64,000 bases of DNA. Origin: an uncultured Bacteroidia bacterium. Its GTDB lineage: Bacteria > Bacteroidota > Bacteroidia > Bacteroidales > UBA932. The notes under the pieces were generated by a model. The model did no database searches, was not told the origin of the DNA, and saw nothing but the letters and a program-made list of their open reading frames with translations. The stretch spans positions 1 through 64,000 of the forward strand of contig CACZUR010000012.1 of NCBI GenBank assembly GCA_902784435.1, in the 5' to 3' direction. Each line of letters begins with the position of its first letter. The first letter of the stretch is position 1. Positions 50,483-58,029 of the stretch are shown one piece after another. Both the position numbers and the translations under genes were made by a program.

Positions 50483-52144
50483 ATGAAAAGAATCGTCACA
50501 CTCCTGGCCGCCCTCGCACTCTTCTGCTGCGGGCAGGCCTTCGCACAGGAATACGTTGCCACGCCGGTCACCGTCTCCAAGGAAAAGGTAAAACTGAACG
50601 GCAAGGTATACCTGTCCCACGTAGTGCTGGAAAAACAGACGGTTTACGGCATCACCAAGGCCTATGGCATCTCGGAAGATGAGCTGTACGAAGCCAACCC
50701 CACCCTCCGGGAAACCGGCCTGCAGAAAAACGCCATCATCCTCATTCCTTATAAAGAGAATGCAGGGGCGCAGAAGGCCGATGAAAATGCTGCCGCCCCG
50801 CAGTCGCAGGAGTTCATCGAGCACACCGTGCGCTGGTACGAAGACATCGACGACATTGCCCGCCGCTACGACGTAACCGTCAAGGACATCCTGGAAGCCA
50901 ACGGCCTCAAGAGCCGCAAGCTCCAGACCCGTCAGGTCCTGAAGATTCCCGTAAAGGGTGCAGAAACCCCGGTGGCTCCTGTAGCGGAAACGCCCCAGGA
51001 AACAGAAACGGAAGAAACTCAAACAGAGACGATTACCGTTACTCCCATCGTGGATGATACCCCGGTGCAGGAAGTGACGGACAGCACCCTCCTGGTGCTC
51101 CGCTCCCGCGACCGGGTAGACTTCTCGCTGGTACTTCCGCTGCGGGCCGGCTCCGGTGGCAGCGAAATCAACATGGACTTCTACTCCGGCGTACTCATGG
51201 CCCTGAAAGACCTGGAAGCAGAGGGCCTCAAGGTCCACATGAATGTGTATGACCTGAACGCCGGCCTGCCGCCCACCGATGTCCTGACCAAAGGGGATTT
51301 CGTGCTGGGTCCCATGGCCACCCGCGACCTCACCGCCATCCTGCAGCGGGTAAACGGGCAGGTACCCGTCATCTCTCCCCTGGACCAGAAGGCCGCCTCC
51401 CTGAGCACGGAATACCGGAATTTCATCCAGGCGCCCTCGGCCGCCGAACATCAGTACGAAGACCTGGCCCAGTGGGTGAAGGAAGACAGCCAGGAGACGG
51501 ACAAGATCATCCTTGTCACGGAAAAAGGCGCCGGCAATGTTACCGCGCCGGTGGCCATCCGCAGTGCCCTGGCCCGGAGGGAAATGACCTATGAAATCCT
51601 GAACTACGCCATCGTGGAAGGGCGTGGCATCCCTGCCAGCCTCATGGAAATGATGGTCAAGGGCAGCGTGAACCGTGTCATCGTGGCCTCCGAGAGCGAG
51701 GCTTTCGTGGGCGATGTCATCCGCAACCTGGGTATCATGCTGGGACGCGGCTACGACATTGTCATGTATGCGCCGTCCAAGGTGCGCACCTTCGACACCA
51801 TCGAGGGCAGCGCCTACCACGATGCCTTCCTGCATATCAGCAGCCCTTATTTCGTAGACTATTCAGACCCGAAGGTGGCGCAGTTCGTACAGGCCTACCG
51901 GGCGCTCTTCCAGACCGAGCCTTCCCAGTTCGCCTTCCAGGGCTACGACACCGCCCGCTACTTTATCCTGCGCTGCGCCCGCTACGGAAACCACTGGACG
52001 CGCTTCCTTTCCCAGGAAAGGAGCAGTGGCCTGCACACGGATTTCCTGTTCCTTCAGGACGAATCCGGCAACAGCCACAACCGCGCCGTGCGCCGCATCG
52101 TCTTTAACAAAGATTACACTACGAACCTGTATGGAAACCGTTAA
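50483..52144 (+). CDS. Secreted LysM protein with periplasmic-binding-like domain
   Basis: A 553-aa protein: signal peptide (about 1-22), two LysM-like repeats (about 38-90 and 112-160: YGITKAYGISEDELYEANP; DIARRYDVTVKDILEANG), a Thr/Glu-rich linker (about 165-205), and a type I periplasmic-binding-like domain (about 215-553; DFSLVLPLRAG, DFYSGVLMALKDLEAEG, FVLGPMATRDLTAI). The domain pair would tether a ligand sensor or scaffold to peptidoglycan. No ABC transporter is adjacent. Its end overlaps trxB by 14 bp. Confidence 0.82.
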   Translation: MKRIVTLLAALALFCCGQAFAQEYVATPVTVSKEKVKLNGKVYLSHVVLEKQTVYGITKAYGISEDELYEANPTLRETGLQKNAIILIPYKENAGAQKADENAAAPQSQEFIEHTVRWYEDIDDIARRYDVTVKDILEANGLKSRKLQTRQVLKIPVKGAETPVAPVAETPQETETEETQTETITVTPIVDDTPVQEVTDSTLLVLRSRDRVDFSLVLPLRAGSGGSEINMDFYSGVLMALKDLEAEGLKVHMNVYDLNAGLPPTDVLTKGDFVLGPMATRDLTAILQRVNGQVPVISPLDQKAASLSTEYRNFIQAPSAAEHQYEDLAQWVKEDSQETDKIILVTEKGAGNVTAPVAIRSALARREMTYEILNYAIVEGRGIPASLMEMMVKGSVNRVIVASESEAFVGDVIRNLGIMLGRGYDIVMYAPSKVRTFDTIEGSAYHDAFLHISSPYFVDYSDPKVAQFVQAYRALFQTEPSQFAFQGYDTARYFILRCARYGNHWTRFLSQERSSGLHTDFLFLQDESGNSHNRAVRRIVFNKDYTTNLYGNR

Positions 52145-53063
52145 AACCCTTATTCTGGGCGGTGGTCCCGCCGGATTCACCGCGGCCATCTATGCAGCCC
52201 GGGCCAACCTTTCCCCCGTAGTATACGAAGGCATCCAGCCCGGCGGCCAGCTCACTACCACCACCGTGGTAGAGAATTTTCCCGGCTTCCCGGGTGGCGT
52301 GGATGCCAATACGCTCATGGACCAGATGCGGGAACAGGCCCGCAGTTTCGGGGCCGATGTAAGGCAGGGTACGGCAACGGCCGTAGACCTGGGACAGCGT
52401 CCGTTCCTCGTCACCATCGACGGGGAAAAACAGATAGCCGCCCATACCCTCATCATCGCCACCGGCGCCCAGGCCCGCTATCTGGGCCTTCCGTCGGAAG
52501 AAAAATACCGCGGCTCGGGCGTGAGCGCCTGCGCCACCTGTGACGGCTTTTTCTTCCGCAAACGCACCGTAGCGGTGGTCGGCGGCGGAGACACCGCCTG
52601 CGAAGAGGCGTTGTACCTGGCCACCCTGGCCAAAAAAGTGTACATGATTGTGCGCCGGGACGTTTTCCGCGCTTCCAATATCATGCAGGAAAAGGTGTTC
52701 CGCACCCCGAATATCGAAGTTCTGTGGAACTGCAACACACAGGAAGTGCTGGGTGACGGTTTCGGTGTCACCGGCACCCGTCTGCTCCGCAAGGACGGGA
52801 AGGTGTTTGACATCGACATCGACGGCTTCTTCCTGGCCATCGGCCATACGCCGCAGTCGGCCCTGTTCGCTCCCTGGTTAAAGCTGGACGCCAACGGCTA
52901 CATTGTCACGGAAGGCAAGAGCGCTGAGACTTCCGTCCCCGGCGTGTTTGCCGCCGGAGACGTTCAGGATCCCCGCTACAGGCAGGCTGTCACGGCCGCC
53001 GCTTCCGGTTGCATGGCTGCCCGCGATGCGGAAAAATATCTGCTCGAGAATGAGATCAAATAG
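52131..53063 (+). CDS. trxB: Thioredoxin-disulfide reductase
   Basis: A 310-aa FAD/NADPH enzyme: GGGPAGFTAAIYAARA (FAD), redox pair in ACATCDG, GGGDTACEEALYL (NADPH), and a GVFAAGDVQD FAD-binding end. The ATG at 52131 lies inside the preceding gene and yields METVKTLILGGGPAG. bamD follows after 1 nt. Confidence 0.95.
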   Translation: METVKTLILGGGPAGFTAAIYAARANLSPVVYEGIQPGGQLTTTTVVENFPGFPGGVDANTLMDQMREQARSFGADVRQGTATAVDLGQRPFLVTIDGEKQIAAHTLIIATGAQARYLGLPSEEKYRGSGVSACATCDGFFFRKRTVAVVGGGDTACEEALYLATLAKKVYMIVRRDVFRASNIMQEKVFRTPNIEVLWNCNTQEVLGDGFGVTGTRLLRKDGKVFDIDIDGFFLAIGHTPQSALFAPWLKLDANGYIVTEGKSAETSVPGVFAAGDVQDPRYRQAVTAAASGCMAARDAEKYLLENEIK

Positions 53064-53064
53064 T

Positions 53065-53901
53065 ATGAGAAAGATCAAACTGGCCGTTGCCGCCGTGCTG
53101 TGCGTCGCCGCCGCCTTTGCCTGCAAGAGCCAATACGAGGTTCTGCTGGCCTCCAATGACGTAGACGCCAAGTACAACGCCGCAATGGAGTATTTCAACA
53201 ACAAGCGTTACCAGAAGGCCGCCCAGCTGTTCGAATCCATGGCCGTACTCACCAGCGGAACCGCCCGCGACGACACGGTCCAGTACTACTGGGGTCTGTC
53301 CAACTATCGTTACAAAGATTATTATACGGCCGAATCCAACTTTGCCCGTTTTGTCCAGAACTTCCCGATGAGTCCCTTTGCATCCGATGCCCAGTTCTAC
53401 CGGCTGGACTGCCTGTACCGGGCCACTTACCGCTGGGAGCTGGACCAGCAGCCCACCCGCGTGTGCATGGCCGCCATCGCGGAGTATATGCGGGAGCATT
53501 CCGACGACCGTCCGCACATGGAGGCCTGTGACCTCATGATGCGGGACCTGCAGGCCCGCCTGGACCGCAAGGACTTCGAAGCCGGAAAACAATACTACGT
53601 CATGGAGGACTACCCCGCCGCCCGCATCAAGCTGCACAATGTCCTCAAGACCAACGCCGACAATGTGTACCGCGAGGATGTCCTGTACTACACCGCCATG
53701 GCCTCTTACCATTACGCCCGCCTGAGCGTGCGTGCGAAACAGCAGGAACGTTACCTCACCTTCGTGGACGACTACCTGAACTTCATCGGAGAGTATCCCG
53801 AATCCCATTATCGCGGGGAACTGGACGGTCACTACCGCCAGGTGCAGAAGCTCCTGGGACGCGGCGGCGAGAACACGGAATCCGAAGTGAAAAATAATTG
53901 A
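53065..53901 (+). CDS. bamD: Outer-membrane assembly lipoprotein BamD
   Basis: A 278-aa lipoprotein (AAFACKS lipobox) of tetratricopeptide-like repeats: AKYNAAMEYFNNKRYQKAAQLFE and SNYRYKDYYTAESNFARFVQNFP are the first two. BamD coordinates substrate transfer in the BAM complex. Omega and recN downstream is a common Bacteroidota order. Confidence 0.92.
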   Translation: MRKIKLAVAAVLCVAAAFACKSQYEVLLASNDVDAKYNAAMEYFNNKRYQKAAQLFESMAVLTSGTARDDTVQYYWGLSNYRYKDYYTAESNFARFVQNFPMSPFASDAQFYRLDCLYRATYRWELDQQPTRVCMAAIAEYMREHSDDRPHMEACDLMMRDLQARLDRKDFEAGKQYYVMEDYPAARIKLHNVLKTNADNVYREDVLYYTAMASYHYARLSVRAKQQERYLTFVDDYLNFIGEYPESHYRGELDGHYRQVQKLLGRGGENTESEVKNN

Positions 53902-53954
53902 AACTTCGCGCAGGATACCGCAGTACAATATATATAGATCAGATATTGTAAGAA

Positions 53955-54296
53955 ATGGAAAGCAAGAAGAAAATCCCTACCAACACCATTACGCGTGACA
54001 TTAAAGACCTGGCCGCTCCCACCGGAAACATCTACGAATCCGTAGTCATCCTGTACAAGCGCGCCAACCAGATAGCCGTAGCGGAAAAGAAAGAGCTCAT
54101 GAAAAAGCTGGACGAGTTCCGCGGAGACCGCGACACCATGGAAGAAGTGTTCGAGAACAAGGAGCAGATCGAAATCTCCAAGTACTACGAACGCCAGCCC
54201 AAACCGGACCTGGTGGCCATCTCCGAGTTCGAGAACGGAGACCTCTATTACCGCAAGGCTCAGAACGACAACCCTATCGACATCAACGGAGAATAG
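53955..54296 (+). CDS. rpoZ: RNA polymerase omega subunit (Rpb6-like)
   Basis: A 113-aa protein whose TGNIYESVVILYKRANQIA helix matches the Bacteroidota omega/Rpb6-like subunit that clamps the beta' C-terminus. The C-terminal tail (YYRKAQNDNPIDING) is phylum-specific. Located between bamD and recN; recN follows after 3 nt. Confidence 0.85.
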   Translation: MESKKKIPTNTITRDIKDLAAPTGNIYESVVILYKRANQIAVAEKKELMKKLDEFRGDRDTMEEVFENKEQIEISKYYERQPKPDLVAISEFENGDLYYRKAQNDNPIDINGE

Positions 54297-54299
54297 GCT

Positions 54300-55946
54300 A
54301 TGCTGTACAGCCTCAGCGTCTCCAACTACATTTTAATAGGCTCTCTGGAAACTACGTTTCCGGAGGGTCTCGTTATTATAAGCGGAGAAACCGGTGCCGG
54401 CAAGTCCATCCTGCTGGGCGCTCTGTCCCTGGTGCTGGGCGCCAAGGCCGATGCCGCCATGGTGGGTCCGCTGGGAGACAAATGCATCGTAGAGGCTGTT
54501 TTCAGTGCCGATGACGCCGTCCGCGCCATCCTGGAGCGGGAAGACCTTCCCTGTGAGGACGGACGATTGGTGCTGCGCCGCACGGTGAGTGCCGCCGGCC
54601 GGTCCAGAAGCTTCGCCAACGACGAGCCCGTCACCCTTCCCGTGCTGCAGGAACTGCAGGCCTGCCTGGTAGACATCCACTCGCAGCACCAGACCCTGAA
54701 ACTGCAGGACGCCCGCTTCTGCCTGGAAGCGCTGGACCTCCGGGCAGGCTGCACGGAGCTCAGGCAGCAGTGCACCGGTGCCTGGCAGCAGGTCCTGGAC
54801 GGGGAAAAACGGCTCCGGGAGCTTCAGGAACGCCTTTCACAGGCCAAGCAGCAGCAGGAATATAACCAAAGCCGCTGGCAGCGTCTGGAAGAGGCCCGTC
54901 TGGTTCCCGGAGAACTCGAAGACCTGGAAGCAGAACAGAAACAGCTGGCCCACGCAGAGGAAATCCGGGAAATGCTGGGCAGTGCGCGGGAATGCCTGTC
55001 CCCCGAGACCGACGACACCCTCTCCCCTTCCCGGCAGCTGCGGGAAAGCGCCCGCCTGCTGGAAAAGGCCGGGCAGTACATCCCTGCCATGGAGCCGCTG
55101 GCCCAACGGCTCACATCGGCCCGGCTGGAGGTGGAAGACATTGCCGCGGAAGTGGATGAGGCCTGCAGCCGGATAGAGGTTTCGCCCCAGCGGCTGGAAC
55201 AGGTGGAAGAGCGCCTGTCGCTGCTGTATACGCTGTTTCAGAAATACGGTGCCACCTCCGTAGAAGAACTCATGGCCCAGCGCGAACGGCTGCAAAGCCT
55301 GGTCATGGACGCCACGCAGCTAGACCAGGATGTGGCCGATGCGGAAAAAGCGCTGCAGACCGCCCGGGAGCTTCACTCATCGCTTTGTGACCGCCTGCAT
55401 CAGCAGCGTCAGAAGGCCGCTGAACCCTTCGGCCAGGCCATCGAAAGCCTGCTGCACGGACTGGATCTGGAACGGTCGGCCTTCCGCGTACAGCTGGAGG
55501 AATCGGCCCCCGGCGCCAGCGGACGGGATACGGTGCATTTTCTGTTCTCCTCTACCGGAGAGCGCCTGGCAGACGTATCCAAGGCGGCTTCCGGCGGCGA
55601 ACTCTCCCGCATCATGCTCAGCATCAAGGCCGACATGGCCCGTTTCAAGCACATGCCCACGCTTGTGTTCGACGAAATCGATTCCGGAGTTTCCGGTTCT
55701 ACGGCCGACAAAATGGGCTCCCTGGTGTGCCGGATGGGCGAAAACATGCAGGTCTTCGCCATTACGCACCTGCCCCAGGTAGCGGCCAAAGGCAACGCAC
55801 ATTACCTGGTGGCCAAGACCGGCGGCCAGAGCTCCATCCGTTTGCTGGACCAGGAAGGACGCGTGCAGGAAGTAGCCCGCATGCTCTCCGGCAGTACCAT
55901 CACGGAGGCGGCCGTCGCCAACGCCAAAGCCCTGCTGAACCTATGA
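54300..55946 (+). CDS. recN: DNA repair protein RecN
   Basis: A 548-aa SMC-like ATPase for double-strand-break repair: Walker A GETGAGKS at 29-36, long coiled coils (about 150-380), then a C-terminal SGGELSRIMLSIK signature and VFDEIDSGVSG Walker B. Complete. The stop overlaps the Fur-like ATG by 4 bp. Confidence 0.95.
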   Translation: MLYSLSVSNYILIGSLETTFPEGLVIISGETGAGKSILLGALSLVLGAKADAAMVGPLGDKCIVEAVFSADDAVRAILEREDLPCEDGRLVLRRTVSAAGRSRSFANDEPVTLPVLQELQACLVDIHSQHQTLKLQDARFCLEALDLRAGCTELRQQCTGAWQQVLDGEKRLRELQERLSQAKQQQEYNQSRWQRLEEARLVPGELEDLEAEQKQLAHAEEIREMLGSARECLSPETDDTLSPSRQLRESARLLEKAGQYIPAMEPLAQRLTSARLEVEDIAAEVDEACSRIEVSPQRLEQVEERLSLLYTLFQKYGATSVEELMAQRERLQSLVMDATQLDQDVADAEKALQTARELHSSLCDRLHQQRQKAAEPFGQAIESLLHGLDLERSAFRVQLEESAPGASGRDTVHFLFSSTGERLADVSKAASGGELSRIMLSIKADMARFKHMPTLVFDEIDSGVSGSTADKMGSLVCRMGENMQVFAITHLPQVAAKGNAHYLVAKTGGQSSIRLLDQEGRVQEVARMLSGSTITEAAVANAKALLNL

Positions 55947-56386
55947 TCCGCAAACAACGGCCCATACCCACCCTGGAGGAATTCCAGACCCAGCTGCATC
56001 GGCACAAGCTAAAAGCTACCCGGCAGCGGCTGGCCGTGCACGAGGTCATGATGGAACTGGTGCACGCTTCCGGCGACATGGTATGCGAAAAACTGCGGGA
56101 AAGGGGCGCCGTCATCAGCGACACCTCCGTGTACAACATCCTGTCCCAGCTGGCCGATGCCCACATTTACGCCCATCGCGTATCGGCCACGGGAAAGATG
56201 TTCTTTGATGTGGATCCCACCCGGCACCTGCACCTGTACGACCGCGTGCACCATGAGTACCGCAACGTGGAAGACGAGGAACTGGACGCCCTGATTACCG
56301 CCCGTCTGAAACGCCGCAAATTCAAAGGATATTCCGTAGAAGACATAGAAATACAGTTTATTGCCAAACCAACCCGAAAAAAATAA
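55943..56386 (+). CDS. Fur-family regulator without structural-zinc cysteines
   Basis: A 147-aa protein with a Fur-type winged helix (KLKATRQRLAVHEVMMEL, SDTSVYNILSQLADAHI). The histidine-rich turn reads RHLHLYDRVHHEY, where canonical members have HHxHxxC; no C-x-x-C pair is present. It could be an iron, zinc or peroxide regulator; the targets cannot be told. Translationally coupled to recN. Confidence 0.85.
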   Translation: MIRKQRPIPTLEEFQTQLHRHKLKATRQRLAVHEVMMELVHASGDMVCEKLRERGAVISDTSVYNILSQLADAHIYAHRVSATGKMFFDVDPTRHLHLYDRVHHEYRNVEDEELDALITARLKRRKFKGYSVEDIEIQFIAKPTRKK

Positions 56387-56392
56387 TTCCCC

Positions 56393-57034
56393 ATGAAAAA
56401 ATTATTGCTCATACTTGCCCTGTTCCCTTTGCTCATGACCTCCTGCATCAAAGAGGACACTTACTATGTAGAGAATTATCCGGATGTAGTCACTGTTTAT
56501 GAAGGAAAGTTCATCAACGACAGCGGCGCCAGCTTCACCGTGAAGGAAAACAATACGCATGTCACCTCTTTCACCGAGAAACAGCGCTACTATATGGTCT
56601 GCGACATCCTGGACCGCGATCTTAACATCCGGCTCAAGGAGATAGACCCCATGCTGGCCCTGGCTCCCCTGCCGGCTACTCCCGATGAACAGTTGCCGCA
56701 AGACCCCGTCATCTTCAAAGGCAACCGCCTTACGCCCTATACCCTGGACCTGATCTTTGACATCTACAAGGCCAAAGGCAGCACCTACGAGCACAAAATC
56801 CTGTGCCGCTATGAAAAAGGCAAGGACAACATCCTCAGAATCACCCTCTACCACGACGGCAACAACGAGCACCTGGGCACCATGACCGCCGACCTCCTGG
56901 AAACCGAACACCGTTTCTACACCATCGACATCCGGGATTTCGCCTGCGACGGCCTCACCCTCACCTATAACGTCCTGGTCAAGAATGCCAAGGGCGAATA
57001 CGAAATAGAGACCCACACGGCCTCCTCATACTAG
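56393..57034 (+). CDS. NigD-like lipoprotein
   Basis: A 213-aa lipoprotein with lipobox LLMTSC and the beta-rich pattern of NigD-like proteins (DVVTVYEGKFINDSGASF; YDGNNEHLG-like end). Function unknown. It is the last gene before a strong terminator and 6 nt after the Fur-like gene. Confidence 0.75.
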   Translation: MKKLLLILALFPLLMTSCIKEDTYYVENYPDVVTVYEGKFINDSGASFTVKENNTHVTSFTEKQRYYMVCDILDRDLNIRLKEIDPMLALAPLPATPDEQLPQDPVIFKGNRLTPYTLDLIFDIYKAKGSTYEHKILCRYEKGKDNILRITLYHDGNNEHLGTMTADLLETEHRFYTIDIRDFACDGLTLTYNVLVKNAKGEYEIETHTASSY

Positions 57035-57063
57035 TGTCGGGAAGCTGGAATCCTCTGAAAACG

Positions 57064-57094
57064 CGCTCACGGGTTTTTCCGTGAGCGTTTTTTT
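57064..57094 (+). terminator. Rho-independent terminator after the NigD-like gene
   Basis: Stem CGCTCACGG (57064-57072), loop GTTTTT, stem CCGTGAGCG (57079-57087), then seven T residues. Ends the 48.7-57 kb run. Confidence 0.93.
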
Positions 57095-57096
57095 CT

Positions 57097-57104
57097 TATC
57101 TTTG
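57097..57104 (+). promoter_or_regulatory. -7 box for radC
   Basis: TATCTTTG directly after the terminator's T-tract; the chosen radC ATG lies 36 nt downstream. Confidence 0.5.
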
Positions 57105-57140
57105 CAGTGGCGGTTCAGGATGAGAGACACCTGTCACGCT

Positions 57141-57830
57141 ATGAAAATCAAAGAATTGTGCCCGGACGAACGGCCCCGGGAGAAAATGCGCCTGAGAGGC
57201 GTCAAGGCCTTGTCCAATGCAGAATTGCTGGCCATCCTGCTGGGAGGCGGAATCGTCGGCAAAAACGTTACCGAAATTGCCCAGGAACTGCTGGTCAGCG
57301 CAGACGGACGCCTGTCGCTGCTGGGAGCCATGCCCCTGGAGCGGCTCATTGGCATCAAGGGCATCGGCGAGGCCCGTGCCATCACCATCGTCACCGCCCT
57401 GGAACTGGGCCGGCGCAGCTTTGAGGAAGCCGCCGTTCGGGAGAAAATCGCCATCACTTCCCCGGAACTGGTCTATCAGGTCATGTTTCCCACCCTCAAG
57501 GGCCTGGACCACGAGGAATGCTGGGTGCTGTATATGAACCGTGCCAACTATGTAATCGGCAAGGAGAAAATCACGTCCGGCAGCCTGGAAAGCACGCTCA
57601 TCGACACCGGCCGCATCCTGAAAAAAGCCATCGAGAAGCAAACCACCTACATCATCCTGGTGCACAACCACCCCTCCGGTTCTCCGCATCCGGGCATGGC
57701 CGATATCGAGCAGACCCAACGCCTCAAGCGGGCCCTCAACGCCGTGGGCATTGCCCTGATGGACCACGTGGTCATTGCCGAAGGGTCCTTCTACTCCTTT
57801 TCAGAAGAGCGGAGCGGCAAGATGCTGTAA
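57141..57830 (+). CDS. radC: RadC-family JAB/MPN protein
   Basis: A 229-aa protein with an N-terminal helix-hairpin-helix (LIGIKGIGEARAITI) and a JAB1/MPN metalloprotease-like domain with HNHPSG. In the JAMM pattern H-x-H-x7-S-x2-D the serine is glycine here (HPGMAD). The start at 57141 gives MKIKELCPDERPREKM, the usual N-terminus; an in-frame ATG at 57120 would add seven residues. RadC's cellular role remains uncertain despite its name. Confidence 0.9.
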   Translation: MKIKELCPDERPREKMRLRGVKALSNAELLAILLGGGIVGKNVTEIAQELLVSADGRLSLLGAMPLERLIGIKGIGEARAITIVTALELGRRSFEEAAVREKIAITSPELVYQVMFPTLKGLDHEECWVLYMNRANYVIGKEKITSGSLESTLIDTGRILKKAIEKQTTYIILVHNHPSGSPHPGMADIEQTQRLKRALNAVGIALMDHVVIAEGSFYSFSEERSGKML

Positions 57831-57871
57831 CGGGGCCCGGCGGGGGCCGAACTGGGCCGAGGGCGGCTTGT

Positions 57872-57994
57872 CCGGCGCAGGTGTAGCGCCGTTTGGCGCA
57901 GGCCTCATTTTGAAGCCGATGCCTGCGCCATGAATCCGCATTCTACACACTTTGGTGGCGCAGGCATACCCCCTGAAATCCGGCCTGCGCCAAA
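57872..57994. repeat. Array of five GGCGCAGG cores forming nested inverted repeats
   Basis: The 199-bp gap between radC and the carboxyltransferase gene holds five copies of the 8-mer GGCGCAGG: plus strand at 57874, 57895 and 57957, and its complement CCTGCGCC at 57922 and 57984. TTTGGCGCAGGCC (57892-57904) and GGCCTGCGCCAAA (57982-57994) form a perfect 13-bp inverted repeat. Nested inside, ATGCCTGCGCCA (57919-57930) and TGGCGCAGGCAT (57956-57967) form a perfect 12-bp one. No gene is visible in the gap. A matching TGGCGCAGGC occurs at 24091-24100. Confidence 0.8.
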
Positions 57995-58029
57995 TGTAGC
58001 GAGGCCGGCGCCAGTTCCTTCAGGGAACC

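Noticed and set aside
57120..57140. Upstream ATG at 57120 as the radC start
   Set aside because: The ATG at 57141 gives the typical RadC N-terminus; the extra seven residues match nothing expected. It cannot be fully excluded.
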